Below, piece by piece: positions 43,976 through 51,950 of a stretch of 64,000 bases of DNA; the first letter of the stretch is position 1, and each line of letters starts with the position of its first letter. The stretch comes from Hominenteromicrobium mulieris (GTDB lineage: Bacteria; Bacillota; Clostridia; Oscillospirales; Acutalibacteraceae). The notes under the pieces are model-generated. The model was not told the DNA's origin. It did no database searches and was given only the letters and a program-made list of their open reading frames with translations. The stretch spans positions 1 through 64,000 of the forward strand of contig JAJJOY010000007.1 in assembly GCA_021029595.1 (NCBI GenBank), written 5' to 3'. The translations under genes and the position numbers were made by a program.

Positions 43976-45103
43976 TTATTCGATGTTCTCGCCGAGCGTA
44001 CCCTGGCTGAGCGCCTTCAGATACGCAGTGATGAAATCATCAAGGTCGCCGTCCATCACCGCGCTGATGTTGCCCTTTTCGCAGCCCGTGCGGTGATCCT
44101 TTACGAGCGTGTACGGCATGAAGACATAGGAGCGAATCTGGCTGCCCCACGTGATCTCCTTCTGCTCGCCCTTAATGTCGGAGATTTTTTCAAGATGTTC
44201 ACGTTCCTTGATCTCAACGAGCTTAGAGATAAGCATTTTCATAGCCACGTCGCGGTTCTGGTACTGGCTGCGTTCCACCTGGCAGGAAACGACAATGCCC
44301 GTCGGAATGTGGATCAAACGCACGGCCGAAGAGGTCTTGTTGACCTTCTGTCCGCCCGCACCGCTCGCACGGTACACTTCCATCTTAATATCGTCCGGGT
44401 TGATTTCCACGCTGAGGTCCTCGTCAATCTCCGGCATAACCTCCAGAGAGGAGAATGAAGTGTGGCGGCGGCCTGCGGAATCGAACGGCGAGACGCGTAC
44501 CAAACGGTGAACACCCGCTTCACTCTTCAAAAAGCCATAAGCATTTTCGCCCTCGACAAGGATGGAAGCGCTCTTCAGGCCCGCTTCGTCGCCCTCAAGG
44601 TAATCGAGCGTAGAAACCTTAAAGCCATGACGCTCACCCCAACGGTTGTACATACGGAACAGCATCTCGGCCCAGTCCTGTGCCTCCGTGCCGCCGGAAC
44701 CCGCATGGAACGTCAAAATCGCGTTCTTACTGTCATATTCGCCGGTGAGAAGCGTTGTCAGACGCATCGTCTCAATCTCTTTGCCGATGGCCTCCACTTC
44801 CTCCTGTGCCTCCGGCAAAAGAGAAAGGTCTTCTTCCTCATTGCCCATTTCAATGAGCGTCAGCGTATCTTCGCAGCGGGAAACAAGGTTCAGGTACGTC
44901 TCGTCCTTCTGTTTTAACGCAGCAGTCTTCTGCAAAATCTTCTGTGCAGATTCCATGTTGTCGTAAAAGCCCGGCTCCGCCGCCTTGTTTTCCAGCATCT
45001 CCACTTCTTCACGCAGTCTTTCAAGGCCCAGTGCGTCCTTCAATTCATCCAGCGCCGCCTGCTTTTCATTCAGTTCATGTTTTAATACTTCATATTGCAG
45101 CAT
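43976..45103 (-). CDS. prfB: Peptide chain release factor 2
   Basis: Recognises UGA and UAA stop codons; 375 residues. The stop-codon reading SPF motif (VSPFDSAGRR) and the catalytic GGQ (GAGGQKVNKT) are intact, with HAGSGGTEAQDW in domain 2. Unlike many bacterial prfB genes there is no CUUUGA-type internal frameshift site: the N-terminal coiled region (ELNEKQAALDELKDAL...) reads through in one frame. The ATG at 45103 is 11 bases after AAAGGT. Confidence 0.97.
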   Translation of the reverse strand: MLQYEVLKHELNEKQAALDELKDALGLERLREEVEMLENKAAEPGFYDNMESAQKILQKTAALKQKDETYLNLVSRCEDTLTLIEMGNEEEDLSLLPEAQEEVEAIGKEIETMRLTTLLTGEYDSKNAILTFHAGSGGTEAQDWAEMLFRMYNRWGERHGFKVSTLDYLEGDEAGLKSASILVEGENAYGFLKSEAGVHRLVRVSPFDSAGRRHTSFSSLEVMPEIDEDLSVEINPDDIKMEVYRASGAGGQKVNKTSSAVRLIHIPTGIVVSCQVERSQYQNRDVAMKMLISKLVEIKEREHLEKISDIKGEQKEITWGSQIRSYVFMPYTLVKDHRTGCEKGNISAVMDGDLDDFITAYLKALSQGTLGENIE

Positions 45104-45195
45104 ACGTTTTCGTTACCTTTCAAAAATATCCGTCCAAACCCGCCTTCAAACATTTCACGGCGGCGTTCAGCTTAAATGTGCGCAAATCTCTGTTT

Positions 45196-45224
45196 ATTAT
45201 AATAGATAACCCGCCGTTTGTAAA
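45196..45224 (-). promoter_or_regulatory. Promoter of prfB
   Basis: TTTACA, 17-base spacer, TATAAT, about 95 bases before prfB. Confidence 0.7.
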
Positions 45225-45341
45225 TAGAAAAAATGCGGGAAAACGCACGGTTTCGCTGAAATCTTAATATTTGCCTTTCTTGAAGTTTTACTTCGTTTTC
45301 TCACTGAATTATTAACAGTCTGAAAATTTGCGCGCTTTGCA

Positions 45342-45370
45342 TTGCGATTGCGGGCATTTTGTAGTATTAT
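45342..45370 (+). promoter_or_regulatory. Promoter of RING/zinc-ribbon protein gene
   Basis: TTGCGA, 17-base spacer, TATTAT, 76 bases before the TTG start. With the prfB promoter this accounts for the 340-base divergent gap; nothing else is recognised in it. Confidence 0.55.
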
Positions 45371-45445
45371 ATGAATAAGAAAATAATTCTGGCAGTATTC
45401 TGACCGTCTTTCGAATATTGCCAACCGAATTTTGGAGGTTCTGTT

Positions 45446-46537
45446 TTGGACTACAAAGGCATCAAGTGTCCCGTGTGCGACAAGCCGTTTACGGAAAATG
45501 ACGATATCGTCGTTTGCCCGGTCTGCGGTGCACCGTACCACAGAGGCTGCTATAAAGAAAAAGGTGCGTGCATTTTCACAGATCTGCACGAAAGCGGCAA
45601 GACTTGGGCGCCGCCTGTTCCGCCGGACGCGCCGAACACGGCCAGTGAGCTTAAAGACAAGGAATGCCCGAACTGTGGCACCTTAAACGCCCACAGCGCG
45701 CTGTTCTGCAACATCTGCGGCACTTCCCTCACCGGCGCGCCGGATGAACACCGCAACACGGGCTACAACACGCAGCAAAATCCGAATAACGCGAACAATC
45801 CGAACGGCTATAACAATTACAATAACCCGTACGGCAGTTATCCCCCGCCGCAAAACAACGCAAACTATCAGAGCCGCGGCTTTGGCGGCGTGCCGTTCGC
45901 GTTCGACCCCATGGGCGGCGCAAATCCCGCGGAATTTGTTGCGGATAATGTCACCTACGGCGACGTGAGCAAGGTCGTGCAGCAGAATACGGCGTATTAC
46001 CTTTCCGTGTTCCGCAATATTAAGTCTTTCGGGCGCAGCAAGTTCAATTTCAGCGCGTTCCTGTTCTCCGGCGGTTGGCTCCTGTATCGCAAGCAGTACA
46101 AGGCGGGCATCATCACAACGACAATCATGTTCCTTTTATATATCGCAAACCTGATGCTCTCGTGTTTCGTCGTCAACCCCATCACGACGCACGTTATCGA
46201 TAACGCCGGCGTGTCTTCATCGGATCTCAGCTATGTGCAGCTTGCAAACCTGCTTTCGCAGTACTTGATGGATAACCCCTCACAGTATCTTTTGTTCTGC
46301 CTGCCGCTTTTGTGCAGCGCCCTGATGCTCGGCATTATGATCTTCGTCGGCGTGCGCGCAAACCGCATGTATTTAAATCACTGCGTCCGCACCGTGCAGG
46401 AGATTAAAAGCGTCAGCAATACGGAAACCGACCTTTCCGCAGAATACACCGCACGCGGCGGCGTGAACGTTGTCGTAACGTTCTGCCTGCTCGCCTGCTA
46501 TATGATCCTGCGTTGGATCCCGCTCTTTTTGACTTGA
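45446..46537 (+). CDS. RING-like/zinc-ribbon membrane protein (DUF2628-like)
   Basis: A 363-residue membrane protein with unusual architecture. Residues about 7-37 form a prokaryotic RING-type zinc module (CPVCDKPFTENDDIVVCPVC...YHRGCY), then a second zinc ribbon at about 74-92 (CPNCGTLNAHSALFCNICG). A linker rich in Asn, Tyr and Pro (about 100-150) follows, and then a C-terminal domain with four hydrophobic segments (about 210-360) starting with FNFSAFLFSGGWLLYRKQYKAG, typical of DUF2628. The start is TTG, 8 bases after GGAGG. Such proteins are common in gut Clostridia; function is unknown. Confidence 0.75.
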   Translation: MDYKGIKCPVCDKPFTENDDIVVCPVCGAPYHRGCYKEKGACIFTDLHESGKTWAPPVPPDAPNTASELKDKECPNCGTLNAHSALFCNICGTSLTGAPDEHRNTGYNTQQNPNNANNPNGYNNYNNPYGSYPPPQNNANYQSRGFGGVPFAFDPMGGANPAEFVADNVTYGDVSKVVQQNTAYYLSVFRNIKSFGRSKFNFSAFLFSGGWLLYRKQYKAGIITTTIMFLLYIANLMLSCFVVNPITTHVIDNAGVSSSDLSYVQLANLLSQYLMDNPSQYLLFCLPLLCSALMLGIMIFVGVRANRMYLNHCVRTVQEIKSVSNTETDLSAEYTARGGVNVVVTFCLLACYMILRWIPLFLT

Positions 46538-46551
46538 TTCCAGCTTAAAAG

Positions 46552-46590
46552 CGACATCACCGCTTACGGTTTCACGCGGTAATGTCGTTT
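46552..46590 (+). terminator. Terminator of RING/zinc-ribbon gene
   Basis: CGACATCACCGC pairs with GCGGTAATGTCG, then TTTAAAATAAAA. Confidence 0.7.
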
Positions 46591-46640
46591 AAAATAAAAC
46601 ACATTTGGAAAATAGGAAGTATATTTGGAGGTATTGATTT

Positions 46641-47513
46641 ATGAAAACCGTCAGAAAAGCCGTCATCCCCGCAGCAGGCCTCGGCACACGCGTGCTCCCG
46701 GCATCGAAAGCGATGCCCAAGGAAATGCTGCCCATTGTGGATAAGCCCGCTATCCAGTTTATTGTGGAGGAAGCGGTCCGCGCCGGCATTACGGATATTC
46801 TCATCATCACAAACCGCGGCAAATCCATCATGGAAGATCATTTCGACCGCGCCCCGGAGCTTGAGGAGCGTCTGCTCGCAAGCGGCAAAAAAGAAGTGTA
46901 CGATGAAGTTGTGAACCTTGCGCACCTTGCAAACATCACCTACATCCGCCAGAAAGAGACGCGAGGTCTCGGCCACGCCATCTCCTGTGCCAAAGCATTT
47001 GTCGGCGATGAGCCATTTGCCGTTCTCTACGGCGATGACGTCATCCTCGGCGAAGATCCCGCCTGTGGCCAGCTCATCCGCGCTTATAACGAGACCGGCA
47101 AGGGTGTCGTCGGCGTGAAAGAGGTCAGCGAAGAAGCCATTCAGCGCTACTCCTCCCTCAAGGTAGAGCCTTTGCACGATAACTGGTTCACCTGCACCGA
47201 TATGATCGAAAAGCCGAGTAAGGATAAGATTATGTCGCTTTACTCCATCCTCGGCCGCTGCGTATTGCCGCCGCAGATTTTTGACATTCTCGCCCACACC
47301 GCACCCGGCGCCGGCGGCGAAATTCAGCTCACCGATGCCATGTGTGAGCTTGCCCGCACCGAAAGCATGATCGCCGTCGATTTCACCGGCAAGCGCTACG
47401 ATATGGGCAATAAGCTCGGCGTCATGCAGGCACAGGTAGAGGTCGCCTTAAAGCACCCCGAGATTGGCGAAAGCTTCCGCGCCTACCTTAAAGAGCTTGC
47501 CAAAACACTTTAA
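46641..47513 (+). CDS. galU: UTP--glucose-1-phosphate uridylyltransferase
   Basis: Makes UDP-glucose for surface polysaccharides and lipids; cytoplasmic, 290 residues. Nucleotide-binding AAGLGTRVLPASKAMPKEMLP, VEEAVRAGI, RQKETRGLGHAI, YGDDVIL and EKPS are all in place. TTGGAGG lies upstream of the ATG. Stands alone rather than in a capsule cluster. Confidence 0.95.
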   Translation: MKTVRKAVIPAAGLGTRVLPASKAMPKEMLPIVDKPAIQFIVEEAVRAGITDILIITNRGKSIMEDHFDRAPELEERLLASGKKEVYDEVVNLAHLANITYIRQKETRGLGHAISCAKAFVGDEPFAVLYGDDVILGEDPACGQLIRAYNETGKGVVGVKEVSEEAIQRYSSLKVEPLHDNWFTCTDMIEKPSKDKIMSLYSILGRCVLPPQIFDILAHTAPGAGGEIQLTDAMCELARTESMIAVDFTGKRYDMGNKLGVMQAQVEVALKHPEIGESFRAYLKELAKTL

Positions 47514-47516
47514 ATG

Positions 47517-47585
47517 TAAAGTTGATTCACGTTACACGTATGTAAAGTCCATTCACTTTGTAAAGTCAGTCAACTTTACAAAGTG
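47517..47585. repeat. TGTAAAGT direct repeats with a perfect 13-bp inverted repeat
   Basis: TGTAAAGT occurs three times with related spacing, the first two followed by TGATTCACG and CCATTCACT. The third is part of a perfect inverted repeat CACTTTGTAAAGT (47554-47566)/ACTTTACAAAGTG (47573-47585) with loop CAGTCA. It lies between galU and the rpsF promoter. No T tract follows, so it is not a normal terminator; an operator array or a dispersed intergenic repeat is likely. Confidence 0.6.
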
Positions 47586-47607
47586 CCTATATCGAATTTG
47601 ATTTTCC

Positions 47608-47653
47608 AAAAATCCGCCGAGTTCCAAGATTTTTCTTGACTTTGCGGATTTTT
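47608..47653 (+). terminator. Terminator of galU
   Basis: AAAAATCCGC/GCGGATTTTT with an inner CAAGA/TCTTG hairpin. Its right arm overlaps the spacer of the rpsF promoter. Confidence 0.7.
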
Positions 47654-47663
47654 ATGTTATAAT
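47636..47663 (+). promoter_or_regulatory. Promoter of rpsF-ssb-rpsR
   Basis: TTGACT, 16-base spacer, TATAAT, about 100 bases before rpsF. It starts inside the preceding terminator. Confidence 0.8.
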
Positions 47664-47716
47664 ACTTTTGTTAGTTTGTGCTTATGCGTTTTGTGTAACA
47701 CAAATGACAATCCTTG

Positions 47717-47736
47717 CTCCGTTTAAAAGTACGGGG
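47717..47736 (+). promoter_or_regulatory. Possible S6:S18 autoregulatory hairpin
   Basis: CTCCGT/ACGGGG stem with loop TTAAAAGT in the rpsF leader. The S6:S18 complex of many bacteria binds a CCG-bearing leader hairpin of its own mRNA; position and gene order fit, but I cannot confirm the consensus bulge. Confidence 0.35.
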
Positions 47737-47762
47737 CCAAAGTCCAAAAGGAGGTGCAAACC

Positions 47763-48170
47763 ATGACAGAGGTAGTAAAGAACAAGTACGAGACCGTTAT
47801 CGTTCTCTCCGCAAAGCTCGGTGAGGAAGGTAATGCAGAGCTGGTCGAAAAGTTCAAGGCATTGATTGCAAAGCACGGCACTGTCGAGAGCGTTGACGAG
47901 TGGGGTAAGAGAAGACTCGCGTATCCGATCAACAAGGAAACCGAAGGCTACTACACCCTCGTAAACTTCGAGAGCACGCCGGACTTCACCGCTGAGCTGG
48001 ACAGACGCTATAAGATCACTGACGGCGTTCTCCGTTCCATCATCGTGAAGAAAGATCCCCGTTTTGCAACCGCTGCTGCAAAGCCGCGTAAAGCCGCTGA
48101 GCCGAAGCCGATCGACGTTGAGGCTGTCGCAGCCGAGGCTGTCGAAGCAAACGAGTCCGCTGCTGAGTAA
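47763..48170 (+). CDS. rpsF: 30S ribosomal protein S6
   Basis: Small-subunit protein, 135 residues. KYETVIVLSAKLGEEG at the start and GKRRLAYPINKETEGYY are diagnostic, and a flexible Ala/Glu-rich tail of about 30 residues extends past the core. AAAAGGAGG precedes the ATG by 8 bases. First gene of rpsF-ssb-rpsR. Confidence 0.97.
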   Translation: MTEVVKNKYETVIVLSAKLGEEGNAELVEKFKALIAKHGTVESVDEWGKRRLAYPINKETEGYYTLVNFESTPDFTAELDRRYKITDGVLRSIIVKKDPRFATAAAKPRKAAEPKPIDVEAVAAEAVEANESAAE

Positions 48171-48200
48171 GTTTTTTAAAACGAAAGAGAGTTGTTACCT

Positions 48201-48704
48201 ATGTTGAATGTTGCAGTTGTTATGGGCAGACTGGTTGCCGATCCTGAGCTTCGCCACACCCCGAGCGATGTTGCCGTTACCAGCTTCACGCTGGCGGTAG
48301 ACCGCTCCTATGTTAAGTCCGGCACAGAACGTCAGGCTGATTTCATTGATGTTGTCGCTTGGCGCAGCACCGCGGATTTTGTATGCAAATACTTCCGCAA
48401 GGGCCAGATGATGGCGGTTCACGGTTCCATTCAGACACGCACATATACAGATAAGGACGGCAATAAGCGCAAGGCGACTGAGATTGTTGCGAACGATGTC
48501 AATTTTGCGGATTCCAAACGCAGTGACAGCGGCGCAAATTACGGTGCCCCCTCCGCCCCGTCTTACGGCAATAATTACGGAAGTAACAGCGCAGCCGGAA
48601 ATGAAATGCAGCGCCCGGCTTACAGCGAACCCGCTCCCACCTATTCAAGTGGTAACAGCGGAGATTTCGAGGAGATCATCGGGGACGACGACCTGCCGTT
48701 CTGA
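48201..48704 (+). CDS. ssb: Single-stranded DNA-binding protein
   Basis: Essential tetrameric SSB, 167 residues. OB-fold (residues about 1-108) with MGRLVADPELRHTPSDVAV and IDVVAWRSTADFVCKYFRKG, then a Gly/Asn/Ser/Tyr-rich disordered linker and the acidic tip DDDLPF that recruits partner proteins. GAAAGAGAG precedes the ATG. Middle gene of the rpsF operon. Confidence 0.96.
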   Translation: MLNVAVVMGRLVADPELRHTPSDVAVTSFTLAVDRSYVKSGTERQADFIDVVAWRSTADFVCKYFRKGQMMAVHGSIQTRTYTDKDGNKRKATEIVANDVNFADSKRSDSGANYGAPSAPSYGNNYGSNSAAGNEMQRPAYSEPAPTYSSGNSGDFEEIIGDDDLPF

Positions 48705-48740
48705 TGATCTAACAACGACTAAGATAAGGAGGCTTTCGCA

Positions 48741-48992
48741 ATGGCAGACAGACCGGAGAGAGATAATCGCCGCGGTGGTCGCAAGGGCCGCAGAAAAGTA
48801 TGCAGCTTCTGCGTTGACAAAGCGGATTACATCGATTACAAGGATGTTGCCAAGCTTCGCCGTTTTATTTCTGAAAGAGGCAAGATCCTCCCCAGAAGAG
48901 TTACGGGAACTTGTGCACATCATCAGCGTGGCCTGACAGTCGCTATCAAGCGTGCTCGTCACCTCGCTCTCCTGCCCTTCAGCAGCGACTGA
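48741..48992 (+). CDS. rpsR: 30S ribosomal protein S18
   Basis: 83 residues with [35 protein letters not shown] and [11 protein letters not shown]. It retains the two-cysteine CSFC start and the later Cys of the zinc-binding (C+) form. Ribosome site AAGGAGG. Last gene of the operon. Confidence 0.97.
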   Translation: MADRPERDNRRGGRKGRRKVCSFCVDKADYIDYKDVAKLRRFISERGKILPRRVTGTCAHHQRGLTVAIKRARHLALLPFSSD

Positions 48993-49018
48993 TCGTGCAG
49001 ATCTAATATCAGCGTACA

Positions 49019-49052
49019 AGGGAGATTTTCGTCGGAAGGTCTCCCTTTTGCT
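49019..49052 (+). terminator. Terminator of rpsF operon
   Basis: AAGGGAGA/TCTCCCTT stem with 14-base loop, then TTGC. Confidence 0.75.
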
Positions 49053-49070
49053 ATCCCCCATTGATTTGCA

Positions 49071-49117
49071 AAACCCGCACTCTGTGCCTTTAACGGTACA
49101 GAATGCGGGTTTCTTTT
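49071..49117. terminator. Second, bidirectional terminator
   Basis: AAACCCGCA-C-TCTGT pairs with ACAGA-A-TGCGGGTTT, followed by CTTTT on the plus strand; it also follows the converging SprT-like gene. Confidence 0.78.
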
Positions 49118-49135
49118 AATTTACTTGAACCGTCA

Positions 49136-49627
49136 TCAGAACAGACGAATGATCTTGCCGCCGCAGCCGCAATGGTACCGCTCCGGATGCTGCACCACTG
49201 CCGTGAGTTTCATGCGCGGAAACTGCCTTTTGCATTTTGTACATTGCAGCATATATTTCACCGGTTTCTCCTCGTACTCCACAAGTGCTTCCTTCGTCGT
49301 TGCCGTAATGCAGTAGCTATACGCGTTGTTCATCTTACCTGCGTATGTCTTCCAAAGGAGCTTGTGATTCATGCAGCGCGGGCACGTGTGCAAAAGCTCA
49401 TGCGCCAAAACACTGCGCACACAATTCTCGTCCTTGTCCTCCAAATACGCTGAGACCTCGATTCGATATTCATATTTTTCGCCATGTAATCGCATACAGC
49501 GACCGTAGCGTTTTTTTGCGCGCGTGTTGATCTGCACCTCCGGCTCGATGTTGCCCGAGACCGGGATATCCAGCGCACGCACTTCTTCGTAGATTTCTTT
49601 CATCAATGCGTTATAATCATACTTCAT
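49136..49627 (-). CDS. SprT-like zinc metallopeptidase domain protein
   Basis: A 163-residue SprT-like protein. The metal-binding HELLH motif lies at about residues 75-79, and a C-terminal zinc ribbon with CTKCKRQFP and CGCGG follows. SprT/Spartan-type proteins process DNA-protein crosslinks in eukaryotes; the role of the small bacterial forms is unclear. ATG is preceded only by a weak GAGGAAAC site. Confidence 0.82.
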   Translation of the reverse strand: MKYDYNALMKEIYEEVRALDIPVSGNIEPEVQINTRAKKRYGRCMRLHGEKYEYRIEVSAYLEDKDENCVRSVLAHELLHTCPRCMNHKLLWKTYAGKMNNAYSYCITATTKEALVEYEEKPVKYMLQCTKCKRQFPRMKLTAVVQHPERYHCGCGGKIIRLF

Positions 49628-49678
49628 AAAGTTTCCTCGCTTTTCTTTATTTTACTACTATCTACTACGAAAGAAAAG

Positions 49679-49687
49679 TGGTATAAT
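49679..49687 (+). promoter_or_regulatory. Extended -10 promoter of GH18 gene
   Basis: TGGTATAAT, 45 bases before the start, without a good -35. Confidence 0.5.
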
Positions 49688-49732
49688 TTAAAAGGAAAAT
49701 CGTTTTCCTATCAATTTTTCGGAGGAATTTTC

Positions 49733-50740
49733 ATGAAGTATTATTCGATCGGCTACGCCGTCAACGACGGTTTGCCGGAAGTTACACGCGAAGATGTACA
49801 GAAGCTCACCCACATGAACCTTGCGTTCGGTCTCATCAGCGAAAACGGCCTTTTGGATCTGCACCAGATGACACATCTCGATCTCATCCCGCAGTTCCGC
49901 GATTGGAACCCCGCTCTGCGCGTAGTGCTTTCCGTCGGTGGCTGGGGCGCGGGCGGCTTCTCCCTCATGTCCCGTACCGAAGAAGGCCGCCGCGCATTTG
50001 CGGAGTCTTGCCGCAAAGCCGTGGAGGAGTATCACCTCGATGGCATCGATATCGACTGGGAATACCCGTGCAGCGACCAAGCTGAGATTGACTGTGACTC
50101 GAGCGATAAACAGAACTACACAAAGCTCCTGCAAGCTCTGCGCGACGCCCTTGGCATGAACCGCATCGTCTCCACCGCTGTCGGCGCAGGTGATTATTTC
50201 CCGGAAAACACCGAAATGGACAAGGTCGCCGAGATTGTCGATTACGTGCAGCTCATGACCTACGACATGCGCAACGGCTTCACGCATCAGGCCGGCCACC
50301 ACGCCTCCCTCAGTGCAAGCCGCGGCGATACGAGCAATACGAATACGCGCTACATCGTCGAGCTGTTCCACAACGCCGGTGTGCCGTACAATAAGCTCGT
50401 CGTCGGCGCAGCATTCTACTGCCGCCATTACACGGGCGCCGCAAACGTCAACAACGGCCTCCTGCAGGAAGCCAGCGCCGGTATGTACGGCCCGAACTAC
50501 GACGGTCTCACCGAGGAGTTCCGCCGCGAGCATAACTACACGGAATATTGGGACGAGGACGCTGAAGCCGCATATCTCTGGAACGGCGAAACATTCATCA
50601 GCTTCGAGTCCCCCGAGGCTATCCGCCGCAAGTGCGAGTTCGTCAAGGAAAAGGGCATGCTCGGCGTCATGTACTGGGAGCACAGCGCCGACCACACCCG
50701 TGAGCTGCTCACTGTCATCGCAAAAACACTGAATATCTAA
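49733..50740 (+). CDS. Glycoside hydrolase family 18 (chitinase-like)
   Basis: Retaining, substrate-assisted glycosidase of 335 residues. The catalytic DGIDIDWEY motif (Glu at about residue 107) and the supporting VLSVGGWG and MTYDM motifs are intact, and YWEHS lies near the end. No signal peptide, so it is intracellular and would cut imported chitin- or N-glycan-type oligosaccharides (chitobiase or endo-N-acetylglucosaminidase-like). GGAGG precedes the ATG by 8 bases. Confidence 0.88.
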   Translation: MKYYSIGYAVNDGLPEVTREDVQKLTHMNLAFGLISENGLLDLHQMTHLDLIPQFRDWNPALRVVLSVGGWGAGGFSLMSRTEEGRRAFAESCRKAVEEYHLDGIDIDWEYPCSDQAEIDCDSSDKQNYTKLLQALRDALGMNRIVSTAVGAGDYFPENTEMDKVAEIVDYVQLMTYDMRNGFTHQAGHHASLSASRGDTSNTNTRYIVELFHNAGVPYNKLVVGAAFYCRHYTGAANVNNGLLQEASAGMYGPNYDGLTEEFRREHNYTEYWDEDAEAAYLWNGETFISFESPEAIRRKCEFVKEKGMLGVMYWEHSADHTRELLTVIAKTLNI

Positions 50741-50754
50741 ATTCTAACGGAAAA

Positions 50755-50796
50755 GGAGCCTGCGCGCATGAAAACCGCGTTCAGGCTCCCTTTTTA
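50755..50796 (+). terminator. Terminator of GH18 gene
   Basis: GGAGCCTG/CAGGCTCC stem, then CTTTTT. Confidence 0.85.
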
Positions 50797-50833
50797 CCGA
50801 TAAAAACAAGAACTATCCCTGTTTTTGTAAAAT

Positions 50834-50866
50834 AAAAGACCCATCGGAAATTCCGATAGGTCTTTT
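50834..50866 (-). terminator. Terminator behind broken tRNA-Trp
   Basis: AAAAGACC-ATCGGAA/TTCCGAT-GGTCTTTT. Nearly identical over about 48 bases to the one behind the second tRNA-Leu(GAG). Confidence 0.8.
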
Positions 50867-50870
50867 GGCG

Positions 50871-50915
50871 TGGCAGGGGCAGAAGGATTCGAACCCTCGG
50901 CACGTGGTTTTGGAG
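50871..50915 (-). pseudogene. 3' half of tRNA-Trp(CCA)
   Basis: From the anticodon loop CTCCAAA onward the sequence is a normal tRNA-Trp: 3' anticodon stem ACCAC, variable loop GTGCC, T arm GAGGG-TTCGAAT-CCTTC, acceptor strand TGCCCCT and encoded CCA. The bases 5' of CTCCAAA do not pair with ACCAC and no D arm or 5' acceptor strand is found, so the gene is cut exactly in the anticodon loop, a known integration site. It cannot make a functional tRNA. Confidence 0.85.
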
Positions 50916-50932
50916 TGGATGTGGAAAAAGCA

Positions 50933-51717
50933 TTAACGGACATACAACAGCCGGTTTTCCGCGCCCCTTATTTTAAAGGTAGCCACCAGGTTTTTCAGCA
51001 TCTCCGCCTGGCCGGACAGCTCTTCGCTAGCTGCGGCGCTGCGCTGGGCGTTATCCGCGTTGCTGTCCACCACGCTTGAGATCTGCTCTATGCCATAGGC
51101 AATCTCTGCAGCGCCCTCCGCCTGGCGGCTGGTGTTTTCAGCAATACTATCGATGAGCCCACTCATCTCGTCAGCATGGGTAACCACTGCTAACATGGAC
51201 TCCGAAGTCTCCTGCGCGGCCCTGGTCCCCTCATCTATAGAGCCAACGGTTTCACCCAGCAGGACCGTTGTTTCCCGGGCAGCCTCCGCAGACCGGCTGG
51301 CAAGAGAACGCACCTCTTCCGCTACCACGGCAAAGCCCTTGTCGGCTTCACCGGCCCTGGCTGCCTCTAGGGAGCCATCCGTCAGGGCCACACGTACAGC
51401 CCGGCGGGGTAGGCTTCGTTCTGGTCCACTGTGTGCTTGATGTATGCCTCCATCTCCGGGATGTCCATATCTCCGTATTCGATGGTATCCCGCTGTGTTT
51501 CCAGCATTGTAAGGGTCCTGTTCATCCACGCGCTGGTCTCTTGGATAGTCTTACCTGTAGTGGTTTGAAGCAGCTCTTCACTTTTTATCAAGAGTGCGTC
51601 AGACACTCTGGAATAGACTACTACAAGCAGCGCCGACACTGTTAGGACAACACTAATAACAATTGCCGAAACAAGCTTAGCCGTTATCCCCTTGGCCTTG
51701 CTGACCTTTTTTCGCAA
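50933..51717 (-). pseudogene. Methyl-accepting chemotaxis protein, internally deleted and frameshifted
   Basis: N terminus: basic start, one membrane helix (VSAIVISVVLTVSALLVVV) and the beginning of a Cache-type sensor ending at NEAYPAGLYV. There the frame shifts by a TG duplication (GTGTGG) and continues as ALTDGS, then jumps straight to SLEAARAGEADKGFAVVAEE, the middle of the signalling helix bundle. The rest of the sensor, second membrane helix, HAMP and first signalling half are missing. The C-terminal helix runs to a stop near the broken tRNA. Codon use is that of the foreign segment. Confidence 0.85.
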
Positions 51718-51905
51718 CTCGATTTTCTTGCATACCCTTATTCTCTCCTATCTTTCCCGCAGACTGCTGGGACAAAAATCACCTTGCCATATTCAATTTT
51801 GTGTATACACTTTTTGTGGAAAAAATCAACTGCTTTTCGGGCACCGTGATAAAGAAAGCGTGAGCAGCAAGCTATAGCATAAAACCGCAGCAGTGGAGAA
51901 GTTAT

Positions 51906-51940
51906 CAAAAAAGCAGGCAGCGCTTTTCACGCCGCCTGCT
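51906..51940 (-). terminator. Terminator of hydrolase-transporter operon
   Basis: AGCAGGC/GCCTGCT stem with GC inner part, then TTTTTTGAT on the minus strand. Confidence 0.82.
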
Positions 51941-51950
51941 CGAAGCAAGA

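Noticed and set aside
47554-47585. Plain transcription terminator of galU
   Set aside because: The perfect palindrome lacks a T tract and is followed by a better terminator at 47608-47653.
50933-51717. Two separate small genes
   Set aside because: Both frames align end to end with one chemotaxis receptor, joined by a frameshift and a deletion, so they are one pseudogene.
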